From NCBI GenBank assembly GCA_031178305.1, contig JAPSJG010000290.1:1-5377 (forward strand): 5,377 bases of DNA, in the 5' to 3' direction. This document shows positions 1 through 5,377 of the stretch, one piece after another. The position numbers and the translations under genes are program-made. The notes below the pieces were generated by a model. It saw nothing but the letters and a program-made list of their open reading frames with translations, was not told where the DNA came from and made no database searches. Positions within the stretch are counted from its first letter, which is position 1. The number at the start of each line of letters is the position of its first letter. This stretch comes from Sinorhizobium sp. Lineage in GTDB: Bacteria > Pseudomonadota > Alphaproteobacteria > Rhizobiales > Rhizobiaceae.

Positions 1-1126
1 AGCGGACGCAGTTTTCGACCCAGCGGACGCCTTCCAGCCCGGCGTCGATGCCCGGAAAGCCGAGCTTCTCGATGCCTTCCGGCACGAGTCCGCGATTGCC
101 GTTGATCGCAAGGCCGAAGCGGCGGTAGAGGTTCGCCCAGGCCTCGAACAGGCCTTCCGGATGGCCGCCGCCGATGCGGTCGTCGAGGCGGGCTTCGGGG
201 TAGAGATAGTCCATGCCGCGTTCGAGGATGCGGACCGGCTCGCCCTGGGTCTCGTATGAGAGCTGGTTCGGCCGCTCGTCCCACCATTCGATGCTTGCCT
301 TGGAGCCGACGATGCGGACCTTCTGGCCGTGCATCGAGCCGGCGTTGACGGCGCTCGACCAGACATTGGCGATGGCGCCGTTGTCGTATTCCATCAGGGT
401 CACTGCATTATCCTCGAGTGGCGCCCGGCTTTTGACGAAGCTCTGGCGCACGCACATCAGCCGCTTGATCTTCAAATGCGGCAGGATGACCTCGGAGATA
501 TAAAGCGGATGGGTGCCGACATCGCCAAGTACATAGCTGGGGCCGGCGAATCTCGGATCGACGCGCCAGCGAGTCGACGGGTTCTGCTCCTCGACGGGCG
601 CGCTGTGGAAGCCATGGGCGAATTGCAGGTTCACGACGCGGATTTCGCCGAGATCGCCGTTTTTCACCATGGCGCGCGCCTGCTCGATCATCTGGTGGCC
701 GGCATAGCCATATGTGACGCCGACGATGAGGCCGCGCGCCTCGGCGAGCGCCTTCAGCTCCTTCGCTTCCGCAACGGTGAAGCAGAGCGGCTTCTCGCAG
801 ACGACATGAATGCCGTGTTCGAGCGCGGCCTTGCAGATCTCGAAATGCGTGTTGTTGGGGGTGGCAATTGATACCGCCTCGATACCGTCTGGCCGCTTCG
901 CTTCCTCCGTGAACATCGTCCGGTAGTCCGGGTAGCTGCGCGCTTCATCGAGCCCGAGATCGACGCCGAAGGCACAGCCGCGCTCCGGATCGATGTCGAA
1001 GGCGCCGGCGATAAGTTCGAAAGTGTTGTCCCTGAGCGCCGCCGAGCGATGGATGTAGCCGATCTGGCTGCCGCGCCCGCCGCCGACCATTCCCCAGCGA
1101 GTGGTCTTTGTCTTCTTCTCTGACAT
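1..1126 (-). CDS. Gfo/Idh/MocA-family NAD(P)-dependent oxidoreductase (C-terminus cut by window edge)
   Basis: This is a cytoplasmic dehydrogenase of the glucose-fructose oxidoreductase / inositol dehydrogenase / MocA family, which oxidises a hydroxyl of a sugar, cyclitol or glycoside to a ketone with NAD(P). From ATG 1126 the frame stays open for 375 codons to the window edge; family members of this type are usually about 380-390 residues, so little is missing. The Rossmann fold shows GMVGGGRGSQIG at residues 12-23, an acidic residue after beta-2 (D44, suggesting NAD rather than NADP), TPNNTH at 89-94 and the family signature EKP at 111-113. The C-terminal domain has GDVGTHPLY at 201-209, where D202 and H206 fit the usual catalytic positions. 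A GGGA lies about 10 bases before the ATG. It is the last gene of the visible operon, 24 bases after the IolE-like gene. The family call is firm. The substrate is unknown; a cyclitol or a sugar or glycoside oxidised at C3 is an inference from family and context. Confidence 0.93.
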   Translation of the reverse strand, partial: MSEKKTKTTRWGMVGGGRGSQIGYIHRSAALRDNTFELIAGAFDIDPERGCAFGVDLGLDEARSYPDYRTMFTEEAKRPDGIEAVSIATPNNTHFEICKAALEHGIHVVCEKPLCFTVAEAKELKALAEARGLIVGVTYGYAGHQMIEQARAMVKNGDLGEIRVVNLQFAHGFHSAPVEEQNPSTRWRVDPRFAGPSYVLGDVGTHPLYISEVILPHLKIKRLMCVRQSFVKSRAPLEDNAVTLMEYDNGAIANVWSSAVNAGSMHGQKVRIVGSKASIEWWDERPNQLSYETQGEPVRILERGMDYLYPEARLDDRIGGGHPEGLFEAWANLYRRFGLAINGNRGLVPEGIEKLGFPGIDAGLEGVRWVENCVR

Positions 1127-1150
1127 TTCGGTGTTCCCAACTGTTGATTT

Positions 1151-2074
1151 TCAGAACCCTGCCGAGCGCAGATAGTCGCGGCTTTCCTTCACGTCCGCGA
1201 GGCTCCCCGAAACGCTCAAGGGATCGCGCTCCTGCTCGACCGTGATGAAGCCTTGGTAGCCGATCTCCTCGAGCGCGCGTTTGACGGCCGGATAGTCGAT
1301 GACACCGCGGCCGATCGGGCACATCACGCCTCGTGCGCAAGCCTCGAAGAAGCGGATCTTCTCGCCAAGCACGCGGCGAAAGACATTTTCATCGATGTCT
1401 TTGAAATGCACGTAGTCCAGGCGGTCGGCATACTTCTTCAGCGTCTCGATCGGGTCCATGCCCGCATAGTAGGTGTGGCCCGTGTCGATGCAGAAGCCCG
1501 CAAGCTCCGCCGGCACGTCATTCGCGATCCGATCGATCTCGTCAGCGAACTCGATATAGCCGCCTGCATGCGGGTGGATTACGGCGCGCATGCCGTATTT
1601 GTCGCGTGCAAGCGCGGCGATCGCCTTGATGTTCTCGACCATGCCGGCCCAGTCTTTGTCGGAGAGCCGCGGTGCCCGGTCGCAATGGCCGGCGGCGTAA
1701 TCCCGCTCGTCATGGCCCCAGTCCATGACCGTGAGATAGGGCGTCCTGAAGCGCTGTCCGAGGACCTGCTCCGGCTGCGGCAGGTTGGTGACGACGGCGC
1801 AGATTTCGTCTGTCTGGCGCAGGAGGTTGCCCTGGTTCTCCGGCGAGACGAGATCGTCGAAGATCGTGCCGGCGACGATGAAGAGTTTGCGTTCGTCAAG
1901 CGCTCTGGCAACGCGTTCGGACTCGAGCGGCACGTAGCCGTAGGGCCCGAGTTCCAGCCCGCCATAACCGGCGGCGGCGGCCTCGTCGAAGACGCGCTCC
2001 CAGGCGGGCAGGTTCGGGTTCTTGACGTCGTCAACGCCCCAGCAGCAAGGGGCTGTCGTGATTGTGATGGTCAC
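1151..2074 (-). CDS. IolE/MocC-like TIM-barrel sugar isomerase/dehydratase
   Basis: This 307-residue protein belongs to the xylose-isomerase-like TIM-barrel / AP-endonuclease-2 superfamily and most resembles inosose dehydratase (IolE) and the rhizopine protein MocC. The N-terminus TAPCCWGVDD (7-16) and GGLELGPYGY (38-47) are IolE-like. Likely metal ligands are E175 (in HPHAGGYIE), D197 (in CIDTGH), H223 (in YVHFKD) and E280 (in ITVEQE); H200 is a possible acid/base residue. The full ligand set argues for an active enzyme. The start is GTG at 2074: no ATG is available nearby, the protein begins where IolE proteins normally do, and an AGG lies about 9 bases upstream. It stands between the other two minus-strand genes with gaps of 38 and 24 bases, so co-transcription is likely. 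It could dehydrate or isomerise the keto product of the neighbouring dehydrogenase. I do not name it iolE because inosose is not shown to be the substrate. Confidence 0.9.
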   Translation of the reverse strand: MTITITTAPCCWGVDDVKNPNLPAWERVFDEAAAAGYGGLELGPYGYVPLESERVARALDERKLFIVAGTIFDDLVSPENQGNLLRQTDEICAVVTNLPQPEQVLGQRFRTPYLTVMDWGHDERDYAAGHCDRAPRLSDKDWAGMVENIKAIAALARDKYGMRAVIHPHAGGYIEFADEIDRIANDVPAELAGFCIDTGHTYYAGMDPIETLKKYADRLDYVHFKDIDENVFRRVLGEKIRFFEACARGVMCPIGRGVIDYPAVKRALEEIGYQGFITVEQERDPLSVSGSLADVKESRDYLRSAGF

Positions 2075-2112
2075 GGGGTTGTACCTGTCGATGTCGGTTG
2101 GTGAGTAAAACG

Positions 2113-3024
2113 CTACTTAATTTCGGGCCAGTACTTGTCGACGTACTTCTGGATTTCCGAGCGCATGAAGCGGCCGGACTCGTCGGCACGATCCTCCCAG
2201 CCGAAGACGCAAGCCGTGACGATGCCATCGAAGCCGACCTCGGCGAGCGAGGAGAAGAAAACGTCCCAATTGATCTCGCCCTGGTACATGTCCATGTGCT
2301 GGTGGATCGTCACCTTGGCGCCCGGCGGATTGATGATGTAGCGGAGCCCCGAGGACGCCTTGTGGTCATAGGTATCGGCGACGTGGACATGGGCGATCAT
2401 CGACCCGGCATCGCGAATCATCTTCGCCATATCGTCGCCGAAATAGAAGGTGTGCGGCGCGCAATAGAGGAATTTGACGTTCTTCGAGCCGATCGTCTTC
2501 AGCATGTCGATTGCCGGATGCAAGGTCTCGCACCAGTCTTCCGGGTGCGGCTCCATGTTGAGCGTCACGCCTTCCTTCTCGAAGACCGGCACCAGCTCTT
2601 CCATCGATCGCCACCAGGCCGCCTCGCTGTGCTCGTGGGAATGCATGCCGCCGCAGCAGTTTGAGCGGTGGCTGCGGTCGGGCGACGGGCCGCGGCCGAA
2701 TTCGGAATTCATCGTATCGCAGCCCATCTCCACGGCGATCCGGATCGCTTCCTTCCAGTAGCGCACGGCCGCCTGGCGCTCGTCCTCGTGCGGGCTCGCC
2801 CAGCGATACATCGGCAGGACCGAAGCGAGCTGCACGCCATGGTCCTTCAGCGCCGACTTGAACTCGGCGATCCGCTCCTTGTGCGCCCGCGGCCGGACCC
2901 ACCAGGGCAGGAAATCGTCGCGCGGCGAAAGCTCAATATATTCATAGCCGAGCTCCGCCGCCTTGCGGCACAGATCGCTGAGGCTGAGGTGGCGATGCAT
3001 ATAGGGATCGAGTGCGATCTTCAT
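2113..3024 (-). CDS. Sugar phosphate isomerase/epimerase-like TIM-barrel protein with Cys-substituted metal site
   Basis: This 303-residue TIM-barrel protein of the AP-endonuclease-2 superfamily starts at ATG 3024, directly behind GGAGGA. Although the frame is open upstream, this start is clear from the ribosome site and from the family-like N-terminus MKIALDPYMH. Landmarks are YIELSPR (29-35), NSEFGRGPSPDRS (106-118), NCCGGMH (122-128), NMEPHPEDW (156-164), LYCAPHTFYFGDD (186-198), HVHVADT (212-218) and TACVFGWED (270-278). Aligned by eye with the downstream IolE-like protein, E158 and H214 match metal ligands, but C188 and C272 sit where that protein has Asp and Glu. H191 is kept. Relatives in the superfamily include hydroxypyruvate isomerases, ketose 3-epimerases, 3-oxo-isoapionate decarboxylase and the catalytic subunit of C-glycoside deglycosidases, so the reaction is open. 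It is the first gene of the operon, next to the control region, and would be the most strongly translated by its ribosome site. No signal peptide or membrane segment is seen. Confidence 0.92.
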   Translation of the reverse strand: MKIALDPYMHRHLSLSDLCRKAAELGYEYIELSPRDDFLPWWVRPRAHKERIAEFKSALKDHGVQLASVLPMYRWASPHEDERQAAVRYWKEAIRIAVEMGCDTMNSEFGRGPSPDRSHRSNCCGGMHSHEHSEAAWWRSMEELVPVFEKEGVTLNMEPHPEDWCETLHPAIDMLKTIGSKNVKFLYCAPHTFYFGDDMAKMIRDAGSMIAHVHVADTYDHKASSGLRYIINPPGAKVTIHQHMDMYQGEINWDVFFSSLAEVGFDGIVTACVFGWEDRADESGRFMRSEIQKYVDKYWPEIK

Positions 3025-3028
3025 GAGT

Positions 3029-3034
3029 TCCTCC
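3029..3034 (-). promoter_or_regulatory. Strong ribosome binding site of the first operon gene
   Basis: On the minus strand the sequence reads GGAGGA, four bases (ACTC) before ATG 3024. It is close to the ideal Shine-Dalgarno sequence, and it decides the start in a reading frame that is otherwise open far upstream. Confidence 0.85.
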
Positions 3035-3160
3035 GTAGCCCGGCCGCCCGCCGCATGGGCGCGCCGGATGCTGCTTTTTCGTTGCGGGTCGGTTCGGACT
3101 GTCTCCTCCCGAATTCTTTGCGAGGGTAGCGCCGCTCTCCGCCGCGCGCTAAATCTTCCT

Positions 3161-3176
3161 TGATCAAATTTGATCA
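3161..3176. promoter_or_regulatory. Perfect 16-bp palindrome, candidate operator for the adjacent LacI-type repressor
   Basis: TGATCAAATTTGATCA is its own reverse complement over 16 bp. It is AT-rich inside GC-rich surroundings and lies in the control region shared by the operon and the repressor gene, 52 bp before TTG 3229 and 136 bp before ATG 3024. Length, symmetry and place fit a dimeric LacI-family operator. Unlike the common LacI/PurR-type operators its centre is AATT, not CpG. The link to this regulator is inferred from position. It directly abuts a possible -35 TTGACG for the rightward gene, so autoregulation is also plausible. Confidence 0.7.
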
Positions 3177-3215
3177 TTGACGGGCGGCGTTTCACTTGCT
3201 GAACTGGTGTCCGAC

Positions 3216-3221
3216 GGAGGT
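3216..3221 (+). promoter_or_regulatory. Ribosome binding site that fixes the TTG start of the LacI-type gene
   Basis: GGAGGT lies 7 bases before TTG 3229, the best spacing for any candidate start here. The earlier in-frame TTG at 3196 would place this site inside the coding region, and the GTG at 3238 is 16 bases away. Confidence 0.8.
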
Positions 3222-3228
3222 GGTTCCT

Positions 3229-4230
3229 TTGGCCAAGGTGACCTTGAAGGATGTGGCGCGGGAGGCGGGCGTTGGCACGGCGACGGTCGAGCGCGTCGTC
3301 AACGGCCGCGGCGGCGTTCGTCCCGAAACGGTCGAGAGGGTATTTTTCGCGGCCAGAAAATTGAACTACCGCCATCCTATGCCGGAAGCGCACAGGGGGC
3401 TGATCAGGATCGAGGTGATTCTCGTCAGGCCGGAGACGAGCTTCTACTCGCGCATGAACCAGGCCTTTGAGCGGATCGCCGCACTGCTCGACAAGAGCAT
3501 CGTCGTCCACCGCACCTTCGCGCGCGAAAACGATCCGGTGGATTTCGCCCACTACATCGCCAATCCGACGATCCGCCGTTCCGCCCTGATCGTCGTGGCG
3601 CCGGACCATCCGGAGGTGGTGAAGAGCCTGAGGACGGTCGCGGGGCTCGGCACGCCTGTGGTGCAGATCATGACGCGGCCAGCCCAGGAACTCCCCTATG
3701 TCGGGATCGACAACTATGCCGCCGGCCGCACGGCCGCCTATTACATGTCGCGGATGCTGGTCGGGCGGCAAGGCTCTTTCGTGGCGCTTTGCCACAGCGG
3801 CGCCTATGAAAACCACAAGGAGCGCATCCGCGGCTTCTCGTCCTACCTCGCCGAACACGACGGAGGTCACCTCCTCAAGCAGGTGATGTTCGACTATGAC
3901 GACGACATCAACTCGATGGAGCTTTTGCGCGGGGCGCTGCGCGACGATTCCGAAATCATCGGGCTCTACACGGCTGGCGGCGACAACCGCTCGGTCGCTT
4001 CGGTGCTAAAGGAGCACGCGCTACGAAACGTCTTCTGGGTGGGCCATGAGCTATCCGATCAGGCGCGCGGCTTTCTTCATCAGGGCATCATGTCGATCGT
4101 CCTCGACCAGGCGCCGGAGATTCAGGCGAGGCGATCGATCGACCTCACCTTACGATCGCTCGACCTGATCGATGTCGAGGTCAGCCCGGGGCCGGTCCGG
4201 TTCCTGACGATCACGCCGGAGAATCTTTAG
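3229..4230 (+). CDS. LacI-family transcriptional repressor
   Basis: This is a DNA-binding repressor with a periplasmic-binding-protein-like sensor domain, 333 residues from TTG 3229. The helix-turn-helix is at about residues 6-25: LKDVAREAGVGTATVERVVN, the LacI signature with Glu where Ser is most common in ATVSRVLN. It is followed by GGVRPETVERVFFAARKLNY (28-47). The usual hinge motif (Y-x-P-N-x-x-A-R-x-L) is not recognisable; the link to the sensor domain is short (about 48-58). The sensor domain runs from about 59 to the end and shows the expected alternating strands, for example IRIEVILV (59-66). There is no signal peptide. It faces the catabolic operon and shares its control region, so it very probably represses that operon until a sugar-like ligand, the substrate or a pathway intermediate, binds. 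A longer form from TTG 3196 adds 11 residues but lacks a ribosome site. Family call firm; ligand unknown. Confidence 0.94.
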   Translation: MAKVTLKDVAREAGVGTATVERVVNGRGGVRPETVERVFFAARKLNYRHPMPEAHRGLIRIEVILVRPETSFYSRMNQAFERIAALLDKSIVVHRTFARENDPVDFAHYIANPTIRRSALIVVAPDHPEVVKSLRTVAGLGTPVVQIMTRPAQELPYVGIDNYAAGRTAAYYMSRMLVGRQGSFVALCHSGAYENHKERIRGFSSYLAEHDGGHLLKQVMFDYDDDINSMELLRGALRDDSEIIGLYTAGGDNRSVASVLKEHALRNVFWVGHELSDQARGFLHQGIMSIVLDQAPEIQARRSIDLTLRSLDLIDVEVSPGPVRFLTITPENL

Positions 4231-4244
4231 AAACAACCGACGCA

Positions 4245-4274
4245 CGTCTGTGGCCGGCAAGCGCCGGCAAGACG
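4245..4274 (+). terminator. Possible hairpin after the LacI-type gene
   Basis: Fifteen bases after the stop codon, CGTCT (4245-4249) can pair with AGACG (4270-4274), and GCCGGC (4253-4258) with GCCGGC (4263-4268) around an AAGC loop, with a small uneven internal loop between. No T-run follows, so it is not a typical intrinsic terminator. It may stop transcription weakly, or it may only be a GC-rich repeat (GCCGGCAA occurs twice, 10 bases apart). Confidence 0.35.
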
Positions 4275-4289
4275 CCTGCATTCATTGGA

Positions 4290-4317
4290 TAGACATTTCC
4301 ATTGGACGTCTTAAAAT
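4290..4317 (+). promoter_or_regulatory. Sigma70-like promoter before the adenylate cyclase pseudogene
   Basis: TAGACA (4290-4295) and TAAAAT (4312-4317) match the -35 and -10 consensus at five of six bases each, with a 16-base spacer. Transcription would begin near 4324, about 26 bases before ATG 4350. This supports ATG 4350 as start over the earlier in-frame TTG at 4302, which would lie inside the promoter. CATTGGA occurs twice here (4283-4289 and 4300-4306), 17 bases apart, which could be a regulator site or chance. Confidence 0.55.
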
Positions 4318-4831
4318 TCCAAGCACGGCGTTCTGTGAAAGCACTGAATATGGCTGAAGAACGCGCTCAACGGCGTCTTGCCGCCATCATGGCTGCCGAT
4401 GTGGTCGGCTATAGCCGCCTGGTCGAACTGGACGAAGGCGGTACGCTGGCAGTATTGAAAGAGCGTCGCAAACGGATCCTCGAACCACTCGTCCGCGAGA
4501 ATAACGGCCGCGTCGTCAAAACGATGGGTGACGGAGTTCTGGTCGAGTTCGCCAGCGCGGTAAACGCTGTGACTTGTGCAATCGAATTCCAGAGGCGCAT
4601 GTCCGCGGCGAACCAGGGGCTTCCCGATGACCGCCAGATACTCCTGCGGATAGGGATTAACCTGGGCGACGTTGTCGTGGAAGGCGGCGATCTGTACGGC
4701 GATGGCGTCATCATAGCGGTGCGGCTTCAGGCATTGGCTGGTCCAGGAGAGATATACGTCTCCGGCAGCATATACGATCAGGTTCGGCGCCGGCTGTATT
4801 GCAAATTCGATGAGCTTGGGCCGCTACGATC

Positions 4832-4836
4832 AAAAA
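4832..4836 (+). other. Frameshift site at an A5 tract in the cyclase pseudogene
   Basis: Reading TCA AAA ACG keeps the first frame. Adding one A gives TCA AAA AAC GTG (S-K-N-V), which joins the cyclase domain to the expected family sequence with the usual number of residues between FDELG and KN. The simplest event is loss of one A from an A6 run. A ribosomal -1 slip on A-AAA would give the same joined protein, but no classic slippery heptamer or strong downstream structure is evident. Confidence 0.7.
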
Positions 4837-5086
4837 CGTGGTCGAGCCGGTTTCCGTGTATTGGATTGAGACTCCGGCTAGCCATGCCTCATCCGCTACG
4901 GCACCACTGCCGCTGCCGATCAAACCTTCCATCGCCGTCCTTCCGTTCACGAATATGAGTAACGACCCCGATCAGGAGGTTTTCGTTGACGGCTTGACTG
5001 AAGACTTGATCACCGACCTCTCGAGAGCCAGCGGGCTGTTCGTAATCGCCAGCAATTCAGTTTTCGCCTATAAGGGCAAACATGCG

Positions 5087-5116
5087 GACGTACGCCGCAT
5101 CGCACTGCGCCGTCCT
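5087..5116 (+). other. Apparent junction of a large in-frame internal deletion
   Basis: Up to about 5104 the sequence follows the start of the TolB-like segment (KGKHADVRRIA). From about 5108 it follows the last TPR and tail of the same family (RRPETYRATSRRLL). Intact relatives have some 250-300 residues between these two parts (normally beginning ELGVRYVLEGS). The exact breakpoint cannot be fixed without an intact relative. Confidence 0.65.
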
Positions 5117-5377
5117 GAAACCTACCGTGCCACATCGCGCCGTCTGCTCACGGCAAGCCTGGCGCGCCTCGGGCGCTTGGATGAGGCCCGGACGGAGGCG
5201 CAATTGTTCATGATGAGCAATCCGAAATTCACGATACGGCAGTGGTCGGGTTCGCAGCGATTCCGGGACGAAGAACTGCGGCGGCATTTTGTCGAGGGCT
5301 ACCGCATGGCCGGTCTGCCACAGTGAGTGCCCGTGCCTCGACCAATGTTGGATTGGCTTGCGGAGAACTTCGCTCAG

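Larger units (their letters stand above)
3025..3228. promoter_or_regulatory. Divergent control region between the operon and the LacI-type repressor gene
   Basis: These 204 bases separate the leftward operon from the rightward regulator and must hold both promoters. They contain a perfect palindrome at 3161-3176 (listed separately) and a ribosome site at each edge. For the rightward gene, TTGACG (3177-3182) could be a -35 box with a poor -10 TGAACT at 3200-3205. For the leftward operon I see no convincing sigma70-like pair. The leader of the operon would be about 130 bases if transcription starts near the palindrome. I see no riboswitch or attenuator in it. Confidence 0.6.
4350..5326 (+). pseudogene. 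Decayed class III adenylate cyclase (CHD, truncated TolB-like/TPR part)
   Basis: Intact relatives are large cytoplasmic proteins of roughly 550-650 residues: an N-terminal class III cyclase domain making cAMP, a TolB-like segment, then TPR repeats. Rhizobia carry many copies. Here the cyclase domain starts at ATG 4350 (MAEERAQRRLAAIMAADVV). Metal Asps D17 and D61 (KTMGDG, with K57), D118 and R125 remain, but the catalytic Asn is Ile121: GDGVIIAVRL where relatives have GDGVNxAARL. At the A5 tract 4832-4836 the frame breaks: frame one runs into unrelated residues and stops at 4956-4958, while the expected continuation NVVEPVSVYW lies in another frame. That frame continues through PSIAVLPFTNMSNDPDQE and FAYKGKHADVRRIA (ends about 5104), then jumps to a typical C-terminal TPR and tail (LGRLDEART, ending MAGLPQ, stop 5324-5326). 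About half of the protein is missing. With one base restored it would encode 325 residues. The frameshift alone could be a sequencing error; the deletion and the lost Asn could not easily be. Confidence 0.87.

Noticed and set aside
329..871. Plus-strand open frame of 180 codons
   Set aside because: It lies wholly antisense to the Gfo/Idh/MocA gene, whose motifs are unmistakable.
1253..2104. Plus-strand open frame of 283 codons opposite the IolE-like gene
   Set aside because: It is antisense to a gene with clear family motifs, has no recognisable domain, and arises from the codon bias of GC-rich DNA.
2075..2112. Possible promoter or terminator in the gaps between the three minus-strand genes
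   Set aside because: The 38- and 24-base gaps hold no hairpin with a T-run and no convincing promoter pair, so a single transcript is the simpler reading.
3025..3870. Upstream extension of the minus-strand TIM-barrel frame through the control region and the regulator gene
   Set aside because: The real start ATG 3024 has an ideal ribosome site and a family-like N-terminus. The extension is antisense to the LacI-type gene and resembles nothing.
4838..5326. A separate gene of 162 codons starting at GTG 4838
   Set aside because: It lacks a ribosome site, and its first residues (VVEPVSVYW) are the normal continuation of the cyclase protein, so it is the second half of the frameshifted gene.
5327..5377. 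Start of another gene after the pseudogene (GTG 5327 or ATG 5345, open to the edge)
   Set aside because: Only 17 codons are visible, there is no ribosome site, and the residues (MLDWLAENFAQ) are not recognisable. It cannot be supported.
1..5377. CRISPR array, tRNA or rRNA gene, insertion sequence, attachment site
   Set aside because: No regular repeat-spacer pattern, RNA gene signature, transposase motif or terminal inverted repeats were seen on either strand. The pseudogene damage is not accompanied by mobile-element remnants.

Overview
The window looks like chromosome, chromid or megaplasmid DNA of an alphaproteobacterium of the Rhizobiales, most likely the Sinorhizobium/Ensifer/Rhizobium/Agrobacterium group. 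The grounds are the high GC content, codon use rich in G or C at third positions, a small sugar or cyclitol catabolic cluster facing a LacI-type regulator, and a class III adenylate cyclase of the CHD-TolB-like-TPR kind that is greatly multiplied in rhizobia. The assignment is inferred from family resemblance; no search was run.

Left part (1-3024, minus strand): three closely spaced genes that look like one operon, transcribed right to left. The first (2113-3024) is a 303-residue TIM-barrel protein of the AP-endonuclease-2 / sugar phosphate isomerase-epimerase superfamily. It has cysteines at two positions where its neighbour has the usual Asp and Glu metal ligands. The second (1151-2074, GTG start) is a more conventional IolE/MocC-like TIM-barrel protein. 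The third (1-1126, cut by the window edge near its C-terminus) is an NAD(P)-dependent Gfo/Idh/MocA oxidoreductase. A Gfo/Idh/MocA dehydrogenase with IolE-like isomerases or dehydratases is typical of catabolism of cyclitols, unusual sugars or glycosides through a keto intermediate. The substrate cannot be read from this sequence.

Middle (3025-4230): a 204-base divergent control region holds a perfect 16-bp palindrome at 3161-3176. To its right is a LacI-family repressor gene, which I start at TTG 3229 because of a well-placed GGAGGT. The simplest model is that the repressor binds the palindrome, controls the leftward operon and perhaps itself, and is released by a sugar-like ligand.

Right part (4231-5377): after a possible hairpin and a good sigma70-like promoter (TAGACA-16 nt-TAAAAT) lies a decayed adenylate cyclase gene (4350-5326). 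The cyclase domain has lost its catalytic Asn (Ile instead). The reading frame breaks at an A5 tract at the end of the domain. Most of the TolB-like/TPR part is missing through an apparent in-frame internal deletion. The last 51 bases hold nothing I can assign.
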